In this document: one piece after another, positions 1 to 10,294 of the stretch
Position numbering within the stretch: the first letter of the stretch is position 1
Layout: each line of letters starts with the position of its first letter
Source: Adineta steineri
Taxonomy: Eukaryota; Rotifera; Eurotatoria; Adinetida; Adinetidae
Assembly (NCBI GenBank): GCA_905250115.1
Contig: CAJNOI010000096.1
Span: forward strand, 124,001-188,000
Direction: 5' to 3'
DNA length: 64,000 nt
Made by a program: the position numbers and the translations under genes
The notes under the pieces: generated by a model
Seen by the model: only the letters and a program-made list of their open reading frames with translations
Database searches by the model: none
Told to the model about the DNA's origin: nothing

Positions 1-1118
1 AAGTTCGCACAACGAATGCAACATTCACATTCTTAAACTTTTATCGATTGTTTAAGGAAAATATACCAAAATATGCAGTGTTTTTCGAATTTTCTTCTTA
101 TGTCTAAAAGATTAATAAATAATAAAAATATTGAAGAAGAACAATGAAAAAACTAGCTGAGGTACGCTGTAATTAAAACTTGATTAATAGAAGATCATCA
201 TCAGAATCACCCTACAGATGTATCGATCGGGTCTGAAAATATGAATATCAGATAAGAAGAATACTCTCAATATTGATCATACAAGAAAATCGACTAACTT
301 GGAATGAACGATCGAGAAAGAAAGTAATAAAAATGAGAAGTAAATTAATAAAAATTCATGTTTATTTTTATGGCTTAATGTAACGTTTTCGGGTATTTAT
401 CTGTACATAGAAAACAATCACGAGATTTTATTAGATATAATTTTAAAATGAGTTTTTTAGTTCTTACGCAGAATTCAAAACAAATTTGTATTTTCAACAC
501 GTGAAATGTTTTATCTTCGAGTTGTTCTCAGTAGATGACAAATAAAATAATCTTTTTAATATCAGGGCTATTAATAGGAATGAACCGACTCACAACTGAT
601 CTCAAGACTTGCTCATTTTCCAAATAAAATATATCAACAATCTCTAATTAACATGTTAACTAGCTTAATTTTGAAAAGATTCAATGGTAATTTGGAGTAA
701 TTTTCATATTCAATTTTCTAACTCGTAACTTACAGTTAATGCGCATATCTACCGATATTTGTTAAAACTTGTCATGGATAAAAGATATGTAAAAGGAAAA
801 GATAATGACAATTACTATTAAAATTTGTTTAGCAAAGTAATAAATGAACGATTGCAAATAACTTCCATTGACAAGAATTTGTCAATCTCGACTAGACAAA
901 ATTGAAACATTTTTTTCTTAACGAAAAGAAAATGAAAAAGAGCTAATTAAACTATAAGTATTTATTTATTTTACAATAAACTTCGGAAAAAATTACATGA
1001 ACTAAAAGTTAATAATTTATTTCATGTTTTAACATCCATGCTTTTTCAATAACAAGAGTAATTATTTCACTATCTATCCCTTCATCCAAATTAGTTCTAT
1101 TGTCATTTTGATCAAAAA
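1..1118. other. AT-rich spacer, no gene seen
   Basis: I see no convincing coding exon, RNA gene or terminal repeat here. Composition is strongly AT-rich, with stops in all frames at short intervals. Confidence 0.5.
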
Positions 1119-1640
1119 TTACTTATACAAAGTTATTTTAGTAATGGTAGGTATTGGAATTTTAATTTCATATATAATAGGTAATAAATGGGAAGACCGA
1201 CTGGAAGATTCATTCGTACATATCCATATGCCAAGAGGATCACACAAGACTCCGTTTGCTCTTTCGATAAATCCTTGACTTTGTGGATGTCTCGGTCTAC
1301 CTTGAACGATTAATAAGTCTGGGAAAAAAACTTTTAATCTTATCATTACTGAAGATACAAATTCACGTCCATTATCGCTGTGTAAAATGCGTGGTGAGCC
1401 AAACACAAAAAAATAAATCATGTAGTTTCGCAGCCATTTCGACAGCTGAATTTATTCTTCAAAGCAAATGCTCACATGCATTGGCTAAAGTGATTAATAC
1501 AGTTCAATATCCAACAAAAAACTAGATCAGAAGAAACTTTTAGCAGGTTTTGTACACATATCAATTAAATCTATTTGAAGTCGCGCCATTACATCTAATG
1601 AAATAGATTGGTTTAAGAGAATTTCAATAGAAAATCAAGG
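1119..1640 (-). mobile_element. Integrase (rve-type) fossil fragment
   Basis: Reading the minus strand gives a recognisable integrase core remnant with the short motifs HSDNGREF and GRPRHPQSQGF, followed by ERANG. Weaker similarity to the start of an rve domain lies further upstream at about 1560-1640. These motifs occur in retroelement integrases (LTR/gypsy kin) and in the related KRBA2/Ginger-type integrases; the fragment is too short to choose between them. No flanking LTR, reverse transcriptase or capsid part is visible. It is a broken fossil with several breaks, and looks old. Confidence 0.75.
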
Positions 1641-2127
1641 AATGTAGAAATAGTATTGATTATTTAATTCGTACATTTTTATTTATGTTGATACTTGCTG
1701 CAGTCGATCAATTTTTTTCTATATCATCATTAGTATAAGAATGTGCAATTTGAATCAAGTACATATTGTACAACGAACTATAATTATTACTATCATATTT
1801 ATTATTATCCTCCATATAGAAATATCTTTTCAAGAATGAGACATTCTAACGCCTTTTCTTGAACAATATCGCTTCTAATTAATCTTATCGTGGATGTGGA
1901 TGATTGCGAACATTCATTTACTAGCCATCTACATACACACACTGACACTTTAGTTATTTTTTTTTTTCTTGAATTTATTATGTAGCTTATAAATATTTGA
2001 GAAGGATAATGAGGCAGTGTTAGGCGTCGTAAGAATTTGACGGTTAAAACCAACGCGCGTCTATTCTTGTAAGATAGTTATTCTATTTATTTAGCTTACA
2101 TTACAATCTTTGTCTATACAGTGAATA
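1641..2127. other. Spacer upstream of 7TM receptor
   Basis: AT-rich spacer that should hold the promoter and 5' leader of the receptor gene starting at 2128. No defined element was recognised. Confidence 0.4.
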
Positions 2128-3135
2128 ATGTCTTCGTCTGACAACAGTTCAGGCAATAATGATGATTCGTTTGTCGATTCAGAAATATCTATTCCACGTT
2201 CAATTCGTTTTTGGATTATGCTTTTATTCAACATTCCATCAATAATTTGTAGTTTTTGTGTCATTATTCATATTATTCTTGATCGAACTCAACGATATGC
2301 GTTGCATAATCATGCTATTCTTCTTATATTAATCTTAGCTTTACCTATTCAATTGATGGATATTAATTTTTATCTTGTATTCTATCATTATGGTTCTATT
2401 CTACCATTGAAACCGATTATGTGTCTTTTATGGTGGTTCGCTGATTATGGTTGTTATAGTGGATGCATTATTCTGATGGCATGGTTAGCCATCGAACGAC
2501 ATATTTTGATATTTCACGATCGATGGGTTTCCAATCGAAGAGGGAGATTTCTTTTTCATTATTTGCCTTCGATTAGTATTGTGGTGTACATCCTTCTCTA
2601 CTATGTTATTTCTATTTTCTTTGTACCTTGTGAAAATAATTATGTTTATACGTTGCCAGTGTGTGGTACTTCTCCATGTCATCAATCGGATGGTGTTCTT
2701 GGCATTTGGGACTTTATTGTTAATACTACTACGCCAACTCTTTTAGAGAGCATTGCTAGTATTGGTCTTGTTTTACGTGTTCAATGGCAAAAAAGACGAC
2801 TTCGTCAGTCTAATCAATGGCGTAAACAACGGCGAATGATTATTCAATTGTTCTTGGTTTCAGGCCTAAATCTTGGTCTAAATCTTCCACTATTTATATT
2901 AGTTTTTGCACATTTCTCGGGTCTACCACCGGACTATGGTGCCCAACCTCAACTTTATTTCTTTTTTTTTGGTTATTTCATTTTTTTTCTCTTTCCATTC
3001 GCATCTTTATCTCAATTTCCGAATTTGCGTAAAAAGCTCACAAGGAAAATAGTTGGTATACCATCAAGACAACAACATCATACAGCTACTATTGTACCTG
3101 CAACGAGAGCTATACCAATAAATAGATTGACTTGA
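2128..3135 (+). CDS. Rhodopsin-like 7TM receptor (GPCR)
   Basis: An intronless 335-residue frame gives a seven-helix plasma-membrane receptor. The N-terminus (1-22) is Ser/Asn/Asp-rich with an N-glycosylation site, followed by TM1 at about 27-50 and TM2 at about 61-85. The Cys99 region and a CGTSPC loop could form the usual TM3-ECL2 disulfide. The DRY position reads E123-R124-H125 (AIERH). A basic ICL3 (KRRLRQ, RKQRR) precedes TM6, and a cytosolic tail follows TM7. The length is normal for family A. Ligand and G protein cannot be inferred. Bdelloids carry large sets of single-exon receptors of this kind; divergence from classical TM6/TM7 motifs means it could be an orphan, lineage-specific clade. 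The ATG at 2128 is the first in frame. Confidence 0.85.
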   Translation: MSSSDNSSGNNDDSFVDSEISIPRSIRFWIMLLFNIPSIICSFCVIIHIILDRTQRYALHNHAILLILILALPIQLMDINFYLVFYHYGSILPLKPIMCLLWWFADYGCYSGCIILMAWLAIERHILIFHDRWVSNRRGRFLFHYLPSISIVVYILLYYVISIFFVPCENNYVYTLPVCGTSPCHQSDGVLGIWDFIVNTTTPTLLESIASIGLVLRVQWQKRRLRQSNQWRKQRRMIIQLFLVSGLNLGLNLPLFILVFAHFSGLPPDYGAQPQLYFFFFGYFIFFLFPFASLSQFPNLRKKLTRKIVGIPSRQQHHTATIVPATRAIPINRLT

Positions 3136-3381
3136 TCTACTTTGTAGAACTGAACAGTTTTTTTATTTAAAGAATTTTAAAAAATGACGAAGAAAATGTG
3201 ACACGTTTTGAAGTATTAAGATCAGTTGATGTCACCGTTTACTTTTGTGAGTTCTTCTCTATGCTGTGATTTTGCTACTACGTGTTGTCTCTTTCGTATT
3301 TCGTTTTGACACATTTGAATATAACTATAACCAATATACTTTATATATAGTTGATGGTCTTTTTAATAAACCAAATAAGTG

Positions 3382-4520
3382 TAATAAACCCCCCTCCATA
3401 ATAAAAGACCCCCTGGTCTACTATTGCATTTTGCGGATCAAACTTTTAAAGGGGTCTTCTACTATGGGGTGGCCTTCTAATACGAATTTGTGAGCGTAAA
3501 CTGCCAAAAATCAATATTACAATTTGTGAAGTTTCAGGCAATATCGTTCGTCATGATTATATTATTTAATAAATATGAAATAAAAATCAGAGTGGGAGTT
3601 AAAATGAAATTTTGAAAAGTTAAAATGATTACAACCGTAGTTATAACTTTCAACGTTGATTATAAAATTTAACCGTGGTTAATATAAGTTATTATCACAA
3701 TTTTGTTAATTAGATAGAATTTCTCTCTCTTTATCCTTAGTGAGTAACTGAACTGAAGCCACTGTTTGACAGATAGTTCTTAATTAAAAATTGAACTTTA
3801 TTTCAGGAGATAATACGAATTTTTTAGAAGGTAATGATAAAATGGTATGAACTATATTGTAAAATACGGGTTCGGTTCATTTACTCACTAATGTTAAAGA
3901 GATAGAAATTCTACCCAGTTGACAGATTTGAAATAATAACTTACATTAACCACGGTCAAATGTTATAACCACAGTTTAAAGTTATAACCAAGATCGCTTT
4001 TGGACCGAAAAGTTGGTTATTTATAATTCAAAAGTTGTAACTCGAGTTATAACTCATCCCTTTTTGACTCCGACTCTGATAAAAATAGAAAAAAACAAAA
4101 AATAACTGCAAATATTTTTTGTTCGCAAATTGATGGAATTGAGTTGTTTCAATTTTTTATTGCTCCTTATGTTAAATTGGACGGGTGTATTCACATATAA
4201 TTTTCTGCATCTTCGTTCTGATTGTCCTCTTATTTTTAATTTTAGTCGATTTGTGTCTGTTTTCACGTGAAGAAAACATATTGTAGATGTGCATAAACGG
4301 GCTATTACTATATTTTCAGTTCTTTTCTATCTTTCGTTGCACAACACACACAATAGTATGGAGAATTTAATGGAAAAAAATAATAACTTAAAAACTATTT
4401 TTTAATTCGAAGACCCAGGTCTTCTATTATGGATTTCACGTTATTTTTGCAAGAGGGTCTTCTATTATGGGAGGGTCTTTTATTACGAGAGGGTCTTTTA
4501 TTATGGAGGGGGGTTTACTA
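3382..4520. mobile_element. Inverted-repeat element with C6 termini (TA flanks)
   Basis: The ends are inverted copies of each other: left AAACCCCCCTCCATAATAAA from 3386, right its reverse complement ending near 4517. Matching continues into AAGACCC. TA lies on both sides (3382-3383 and 4519-4520), as expected of Tc1/mariner-like target duplication, but the first terminal base differs between ends. The TAATAAAAGACCCTC motif is repeated about three times inside the right end. No transposase frame is present, so it is non-autonomous. The hAT-type MITE at 3588-4078 sits inside it, so this element is the older of the two. Confidence 0.65.
3588..4078. mobile_element. hAT-type MITE with 8-bp target duplication
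   Basis: The element is 491 bp, starts CAGAGTGGGAGT and ends with the complement of CAGAGTCGGAGTC. It is flanked by identical 8-bp sequences ATAAAAAT at 3580-3587 and 4079-4086. The 8-bp duplication and CAGAG-type ends are hallmarks of hAT transposons. The long arms are imperfect inverted repeats (about 3588-3760 against 3890-4078) containing ACCGTGGTTAAT and AGAATTTCT. There is no coding capacity. Insertion into the surrounding C6-ended element gives a relative age. Confidence 0.85.
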
Positions 4521-5146
4521 CATGAATTCGTTTTCAATTTTCCTTTTCTTATGTTCACATTTGTCTGTGTTAACCCAGTCTACCTTGGTCTTACATTACT
4601 TCTGACGAAAGTAGCTAAGATTTTTCTATTTGCTTCCCACGTCATATTATTATTCATCACCCATGATTGCGTTTTGCTTCACATTATTATTCGCTTGTCT
4701 CACATATGAGCATACTAACCATCATCCATTAGTTTCACCTCTTTTTTTTCCATTCGTTTCACATTTTCGTCCAATTTTTACAGTCTCTTAGGCAGTCAGC
4801 TGTAGCGAACCTTTTCCTCATTTCATGCTGTTCATGTCTTCTTGCTCTTTATTACACAGCCCATTCATTTTCAATATTATATATACCTCTTCCACGTAGC
4901 CACTTGGATTCATTATCGAACTGTTAATCATGATTGTAGAAGACCCTCCGTTATAGAATTTTTTTGTTTTTATTATCCAATGCGTGTAGCAATACTAAGG
5001 TGTATCTCTTGCAGAATAATATTATACGTGCTTATTTGTTGATTCATGAGGATGAGGGGGAGGGGGAGATTGTCTACCATCTACACCATCAACTTCACCT
5101 GAGAAAAAAATATATGAAATAATTGAATTATTTGTTGATTATTTAG
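4521..5146. other. Spacer, no gene seen
   Basis: Pyrimidine-rich sequence with short open frames that lack any recognisable protein pattern. A purine run (GATGAGGGGGAGGGGGAGA) lies near 5048-5070. It probably contains the 5' region of the RING gene at 5147. Confidence 0.4.
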
Positions 5147-5826
5147 ATGTCATCAACAAATGAAATAGGACTTGAGACTGAACGTGTTCAATGTTCATCG
5201 GAAATTGATTTAAGTGATCTTCATTGTTCAACAATATGTGAAAATATTCTATGGAAACCAGTCGCTTGTCAACAATGTGAAACTCATTTCTGTTCAATGT
5301 GTATCACAAAATGGCTAGGAAACAATCCGAATCAATGTCCGATGCGATGCGATAATTTCATTCAACGATCATGCTCAAAATTCATTGCTAGACAATTGGC
5401 CAAATTGCAAATCGCTTGTATTTATCAACCTAATGGTTGTAATGAGGTTGATTCAATTGTTTTCATTTCTGTTATCACATTAAAAATCATTCACTCTAGG
5501 TCATTTTATATGAAGCACTCGAAAAACATGAGATGATATGTGGCTATCAACTTGTAAAATGTACTGGTTGTCTATTAGAAATGTTACAAAAGGATTTGAC
5601 TGAACATCAATCTAAATGTGCATCTGTTCTAATGACATGTGAAGATTGCAAAATTGTTTGTAGACAAAATGATGTGCTTACACATCATTCTGACAGAATC
5701 TGTCTTAGGGAACAACTTCGACAATTTCAACATGAATCACAATATGAGACTCAACAACTTAGAGAACAACTTCGACAAGCACAACGTAAGATACATAAAA
5801 CCTCATGTGTTCTAGACATCCATTGA
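5147..5826 (+). CDS. RING / TRAF-type zinc finger protein
   Basis: Two exons, 5147-5446 and 5500-5826, are joined across a 53-nt GT-AG intron. Splicing gives NGCNE joined to VILYEALEKHE, which restores the TRAF-type finger; the product is about 208 aa. Residues about 26-70 form a RING-like C3HC4 finger with CQQCETHFCSMC, but the first pair is C-x3-C (CSTIC) rather than the usual C-x2-C. Residues about 90-160 have paired CxxC...HxxxC units like TRAF zinc fingers, then a Gln/Arg-rich coiled coil (REQLRQ repeated). The likely role is a cytosolic ubiquitin ligase or adaptor in TRAF-like signalling, by family analogy. A related gene lies at 6851-7618. The altered RING spacing could weaken E2 binding. 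Confidence 0.8.
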
Positions 5827-5829
5827 TTA

Positions 5830-6850
5830 ATTGAAAGAGAAAAAAGCTCCTGATTTCATTGATGTTTGAATCAAATAAAAGATTTTATTCTCGTGAACAT
5901 CGGAGTAATGTGTAGTTCAGTTTGTTTAACAATTTTTTACATCGAATTACAAGTTTTGAGAATAATATAAAATAAAATAAGTTTGTGCTGCGGTCAAACA
6001 CCATAGATGAAGTACAGATAGTAGAGATAAAATTCGATCTTTACTCAACGAAATAGACTATGGATAGTCACTCATAGTAAAACGTACGATACTTATTTCT
6101 AGGCTAAATAAAGATTTTATTTGATGAAAATGATTTCTTTTAAAGTTTGACTAAAGATTTCAGGATAGAGAAAATCGATTATCAATAACCGACACAAATA
6201 TGACATCATGTATTTCTTAAAATGAAGTTATTTTTAACGAAACACATGGGAAAAGAGAGTCTAAAACGCAAACTCGATAACTGAAGTTTCTAAATTATTC
6301 AGATAGTTTAGAGTTTCCATTTAAATTATGTATTCATATTTGAAAAATAAGAAATGTGTCTCAAACATAACGTTACAACTTCCTTTTATTGTTTAGTGTA
6401 TTTTTTTTAAGCTGTATCACAGCCAATAGATATCAATAACTCAAAATCTCGTATGTGTAGATTCCATATAGAAAACGTATCGAAAAATGAATCAGCGTAT
6501 AGAAACGTTCTCTCAATATTTTAGAAGTTTATAAAGGCTGAATTTTGTACTTTGTAATGTAATCTTTCACCACAAATACTAATTTCATAGGAATATTCTT
6601 GGAAGAAAGATAATAGATGAGTTTCCTTGTCATCATACCATGTAGAATACTAATTCTCAATTCCTTTGAATTTATTAATCTACTTATTCTATTAAATATG
6701 AAACATTAGATTAAAATTATACCTATAGTATACTCAAAACTGAGTAGCAAGATGCAGTAAATCACACCAAAGAAATTTAAAACATCTGATTTTGTATATA
6801 ATTGTTTTTATAAAACCAATAAAATTAAATGTTTTCTTTTGTATTTTAAG
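5830..6850. other. Spacer between two RING/TRAF genes
   Basis: AT-rich. It must hold the first exon of the downstream gene, because the exon at 6851 begins mid-codon after a TTTTAAG acceptor, but I could not place that exon. Confidence 0.4.
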
Positions 6851-7618
6851 ATGATCAAACGACATTATTAGTGTCGCGAGGTATTATTGCAGATGATGTA
6901 AGTTGTTATATTACACTGTATAATAGGTATTCAGTTCTTTCTCTATTAGAATCCTGTAAAAAGAATTCATATACAATCTACGGTCGAAACTGATACACTT
7001 GATAGAAATCGAATTGTTCTCGACAACAACTCACATTCAGTTTTAAATGATCAATTGTTATGTTCGGAATGTCGCAATGTGATCTGGCGACCAGTTTCTT
7101 GTGGAAAATGTGGAGCTATTTTTTGCAAAAAATGTCGTCCTCAAAATAACTTTTTTGATAAAATTACGACATTTTTCGGTGGTCAACGTGTTCGACATGG
7201 AAGAAACAATTGCGAAAAATTCGAAGAAATACCAGTACCTAATTATATTACTACTGAACTTGATGGATTACGAGTTCGGTGTGTATATGCTCCGAATGGA
7301 TGTCGGATAATTTCACGTTACTACGATCTTGAACGGCATGAAAAGCAATGTGAATTCGAAATGATTCCTTGTCAACTTTGTCAACTACCTTTATCAAAGC
7401 GACCACCGATGATGCAGCATACATTACATGCATGTTTCGAGCAAATGCAGAGAGAAAATCCTGCTAGAATTCAACAGCAATTTATGATACTTCTCAATAC
7501 TATTGAAAAAACTGAAGCCGACAATCGTCGTCTCCAATCAACCATAGATGATGTCAAAACACAATTGAACCATTTGAATTCAATATGTGTCAAGAAAACT
7601 GATAAAGATGACAAATAA
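6851..7618 (+). CDS. RING-like / TRAF-type zinc finger protein, 5' end unresolved
   Basis: Two exons can be supported: 6851-6897 and 6950-7618, with a 52-nt GT-AG intron. The frame reads through NPVKRIHIQ into LLCSECRNVIWRPVSC. The first visible exon starts in mid-codon, so at least one 5' exon lies upstream. A RING-like finger (CSECR...CGKCGAIFCKKC) is followed by the TRAF-type pattern CVYAPNGC..Y.DLERHEKQCEF and CQLC, then a C-terminal coiled coil. The conserved block NGCRIISRYYDLERHEKQCEF parallels NGCNEVILYEALEKHEMICGY of the gene at 5147, so the two are tandem paralogues. Probable adaptor or E3 ligase; partners unknown. Confidence 0.78.
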
Positions 7619-7722
7619 TTCGAATTTTCTTTTGAATTCATAATTCACAATAACTGAGAATATAAATTCTTTTTTTTAAATCTTCATTGAAATAATCAAG
7701 AAGTTGTGATCGCTAAAAATAA

Positions 7723-7786
7723 ATCTTGAGGGTGTAGGTGAGAGATAGCTATGATATCCGCATCTATATCTACATCCACACCCTTT
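7723..7786. repeat. Telomere-motif palindromic short repeat, copy 1
   Basis: TCTTGAGGGTGTAGGTG at the left is answered by ACATCCACACCCTTTTAA at the right, giving a snap-back unit of about 64 bp. The arms contain the GGGTGT/ACACCC motif resembling the bdelloid telomere unit TGTGGG. Similar units occur at 9746, 18603 and 50751. It lies in the 3' spacer of the RING gene. Confidence 0.65.
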
Positions 7787-7912
7787 TAATATTCTGTGCT
7801 AATTAATCATTGTATTTGTCACATTCGCAGACATCTAAGACTGAAAAATATTTTAGCTTTTGATTTTATTTCTGAGATTGTCTCTGTCAAACGTTATTTC
7901 TTCTTTTCCAGT

Positions 7913-9463
7913 TTATTTGAGCGAGATGCAAGTAACTGCAAGATTTGAACCTACACAACAGATTCCTATAATCCACAAGCTCTTATGATAGTCAGTTCCG
8001 AGAAATCGAAAAATCAAACCGAACAAAATTCCACCGAGATTGCCAGATGCACCAGTTACACCTGAAACAACACCGTTAAATTTTGGATGAATAGCAGGAA
8101 CTAAAGAGAAAATAGCCCCATTTGCTCCCTCTATGAAAATTGCTAGACCAGTCATAGCACCAATTAAACCGTAAATGTGTAACTGTGCCAATCCAATCCA
8201 AATAAAGAAGACACCTTGCATAACGCCCAGAAAGATTAGCCACCATTTTTTTGCTACGAGTCCTTTGTAACGATACAACACATCAGAAATGTAACCTCCC
8301 AATGGTCTAGTAATAACATTCAAAAGTCCGAACATAGCAGCCCAGTTTCCAGCTGTTTGTGAATTCCAAACTATGCCATCTTTATTTTTTGTAGTTTGGA
8401 TATAAAAATCTGAAATAATTCCCTCGACAGCAAGTTCGGATCCAAATGAGCAGAGATAAGGAAGTGCAACTAGAAGAGTTTGTAATGAAAATGTAGTTTT
8501 CCATATATCTATAGCAGATGGAACCTCAGAAATTTCATAATCAGTCCTAATGATACGAGTATCAACTGGTTCTATTGCCGTTTCTAATGTGTCAGTTGTC
8601 GGTGATGTTTGTTGGTGAGAAGTATAGCTAATTGTGTCTCCATCGTTTACGCAAGAAGATATGTCAGTAATAGGAATACGTTCATTAGTATTATTTGAAG
8701 ATTCAGCTCTATAAATAACTTGAATACCATATTGTCGGGTATCTTGGTGTAAGTGTCGAGTGCTCCATGATCCAGTCGGAGTGTCGTGACCAAAGATAAG
8801 TATGATAACAGCAACATAAACGATAATAACCAGTGGACATATTGGAAAAGCAATTCGCCATGCCCAGTATTGACTTATACCGTTATTGTTCATGAGTGAA
8901 GATACAATTGCTGGCATGAGAAAAAATGTGACACCACCTCCAGCATTGCCAAAGCCTGCAGCTAGAGCATTGGCTAATCCAATAATATTTTTATCGAAAA
9001 ATTGATTTATCCATACTTGACACGGAACGAAAGTTCCTCCTAAAACGCCGACAAAAAATCGAATCATCATCAGACCGAAAGCATTTTTGATAAGTGGTAT
9101 TAATGCAGTTGGAATAGCACCCATAAGAAGGCATCCAACCATGACATACCGAGGACCATATTTATCACATAGGGGACCGATGATAAGACGTACAAGAAAA
9201 GTTGCTAGTAGACCAATAATATTTGAGTTTGCGATTTGTGCTTGTGTTAGTTGAAGATCTTTTTGAATAATACCATGAATAAGAGGAGGAAAAGCAAACC
9301 ATGATATAAATGCAACAAAAAATCCGATCCAAGATAAATTAAATGTTCTCCCATACTTATCGATAATGTTCAATGCAGGAAGAGTACGAGATTTGTAGTT
9401 AGATGGATTTATATCCGAACGAAAAAGAGTCCGAATAAATCCAAGATGACTACCCATTTTCAA
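7913..9463 (-). CDS. Nitrate/nitrite transporter, NNP family of the MFS
   Basis: A 516-residue intronless frame with 12 predicted membrane helices. Family hallmarks are clear: an Arg in VRLIIGPLCDKYGPR (Arg92, the TM2 substrate-binding position in NarK/NRT2), the nitrate signature AAGFGNAGGGVTFFL at about 168-182, and a second conserved Arg in the ITRPLGGYISD segment of TM8. A roughly 100-residue hydrophilic loop separates the two halves. The protein should move nitrate or nitrite across a membrane, by proton symport or antiport in known members. Animals normally lack this family; bacteria, fungi, algae and plants have it. In a bdelloid this suggests horizontal acquisition. I see no nitrate reductase gene beside it. 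Confidence 0.92.
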   Translation of the reverse strand: MKMGSHLGFIRTLFRSDINPSNYKSRTLPALNIIDKYGRTFNLSWIGFFVAFISWFAFPPLIHGIIQKDLQLTQAQIANSNIIGLLATFLVRLIIGPLCDKYGPRYVMVGCLLMGAIPTALIPLIKNAFGLMMIRFFVGVLGGTFVPCQVWINQFFDKNIIGLANALAAGFGNAGGGVTFFLMPAIVSSLMNNNGISQYWAWRIAFPICPLVIIVYVAVIILIFGHDTPTGSWSTRHLHQDTRQYGIQVIYRAESSNNTNERIPITDISSCVNDGDTISYTSHQQTSPTTDTLETAIEPVDTRIIRTDYEISEVPSAIDIWKTTFSLQTLLVALPYLCSFGSELAVEGIISDFYIQTTKNKDGIVWNSQTAGNWAAMFGLLNVITRPLGGYISDVLYRYKGLVAKKWWLIFLGVMQGVFFIWIGLAQLHIYGLIGAMTGLAIFIEGANGAIFSLVPAIHPKFNGVVSGVTGASGNLGGILFGLIFRFLGTDYHKSLWIIGICCVGSNLAVTCISLK

Positions 9464-10294
9464 TATTCTAGAATAATGAATCTATACATAAAAGATGATC
9501 CACAAATTCTGACTCGATTTGTAGAATTAATTTTTTTATATTAAAATTCTTACTTAAAAATTTAACTTGATGATAAAAATATACAACATAAGACGCTGTA
9601 TAACACAGTCTATGACCGATCTTATCTAATTCATACGGTAAGAAAGTTATACGCTTAGAAATGTGTTTCATCAGAAAGAAAAATAAATGATGAACCCGAT
9701 TTCAGTATTTTTGCTTAAACTTCTATACCTAAGGTCTTTAAAAACATCTTGAGGGTGTAGGTGTGGGTGTTAGGGTGGATGTAAAGACAAAATGCATCTG
9801 TACTCACACACATATATACATATATATAATAATCTGAAAAACTATTCTATTACACTGGCAAATATCGATTTTTATAACAATTATCATGATTTATATAACT
9901 AAGGTTCCTACTTTACTGTAAAATACACAGGTATGTGAATGAAATATTTTTAAAAAGTAGTTCGTTCTAAATCACAGTGATGATTAAAGACTGAGAAAAC
10001 AACTAAGTTGCTCTTTTTTGCATCGTCGGATGCAAATATAACTAATCCTATACTATAATTCTTCAATAATAACAATTGTCAACATCGATTAATCAATCGA
10101 TAGAATCCTAAAATGATGCATGACTAGACAAATCTCACTTATTGTTCAACATTATATTCAACGTATAGCCGAGAATTTATCATAATAAAATAAAACAACA
10201 TTTATCTATTTCAGTATTTTACTTATTTCAATTAAACTGTACACATACATATTAGTTTCTTTTAATCAAAGTCATTTTTCTTAAATTTTTCATC
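9464..10294. other. Spacer containing a short telomere-motif repeat
   Basis: This is the shared 5' flank of the nitrate transporter and the 3' flank of the PAN gene. Apart from the repeat at 9746 and a CA/TA run near 9808-9830 nothing was recognised. Confidence 0.4.
9746..9812. repeat. Telomere-motif palindromic short repeat, copy 2
   Basis: It begins CATCTTGAGGGTGTAGGTGT, continues GGGTGTTAGGGTGGATG and ends in TACTCACACACA. The left arm is nearly identical to that of copies 1 and 4; the right arm is degraded. Confidence 0.55.

Noticed and set aside
1283-1525. 80-residue plus-strand open frame
   Set aside because: It is the opposite strand of the integrase fossil and has no protein character of its own.
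7101-7310. Alternative frame across the second RING gene
   Set aside because: It overlaps the supported zinc-finger frame and lacks its motifs.
8647-8853. Minus-strand frame of 68 residues inside the nitrate transporter
   Set aside because: It is a shadow frame; the transporter frame carries the conserved motifs.
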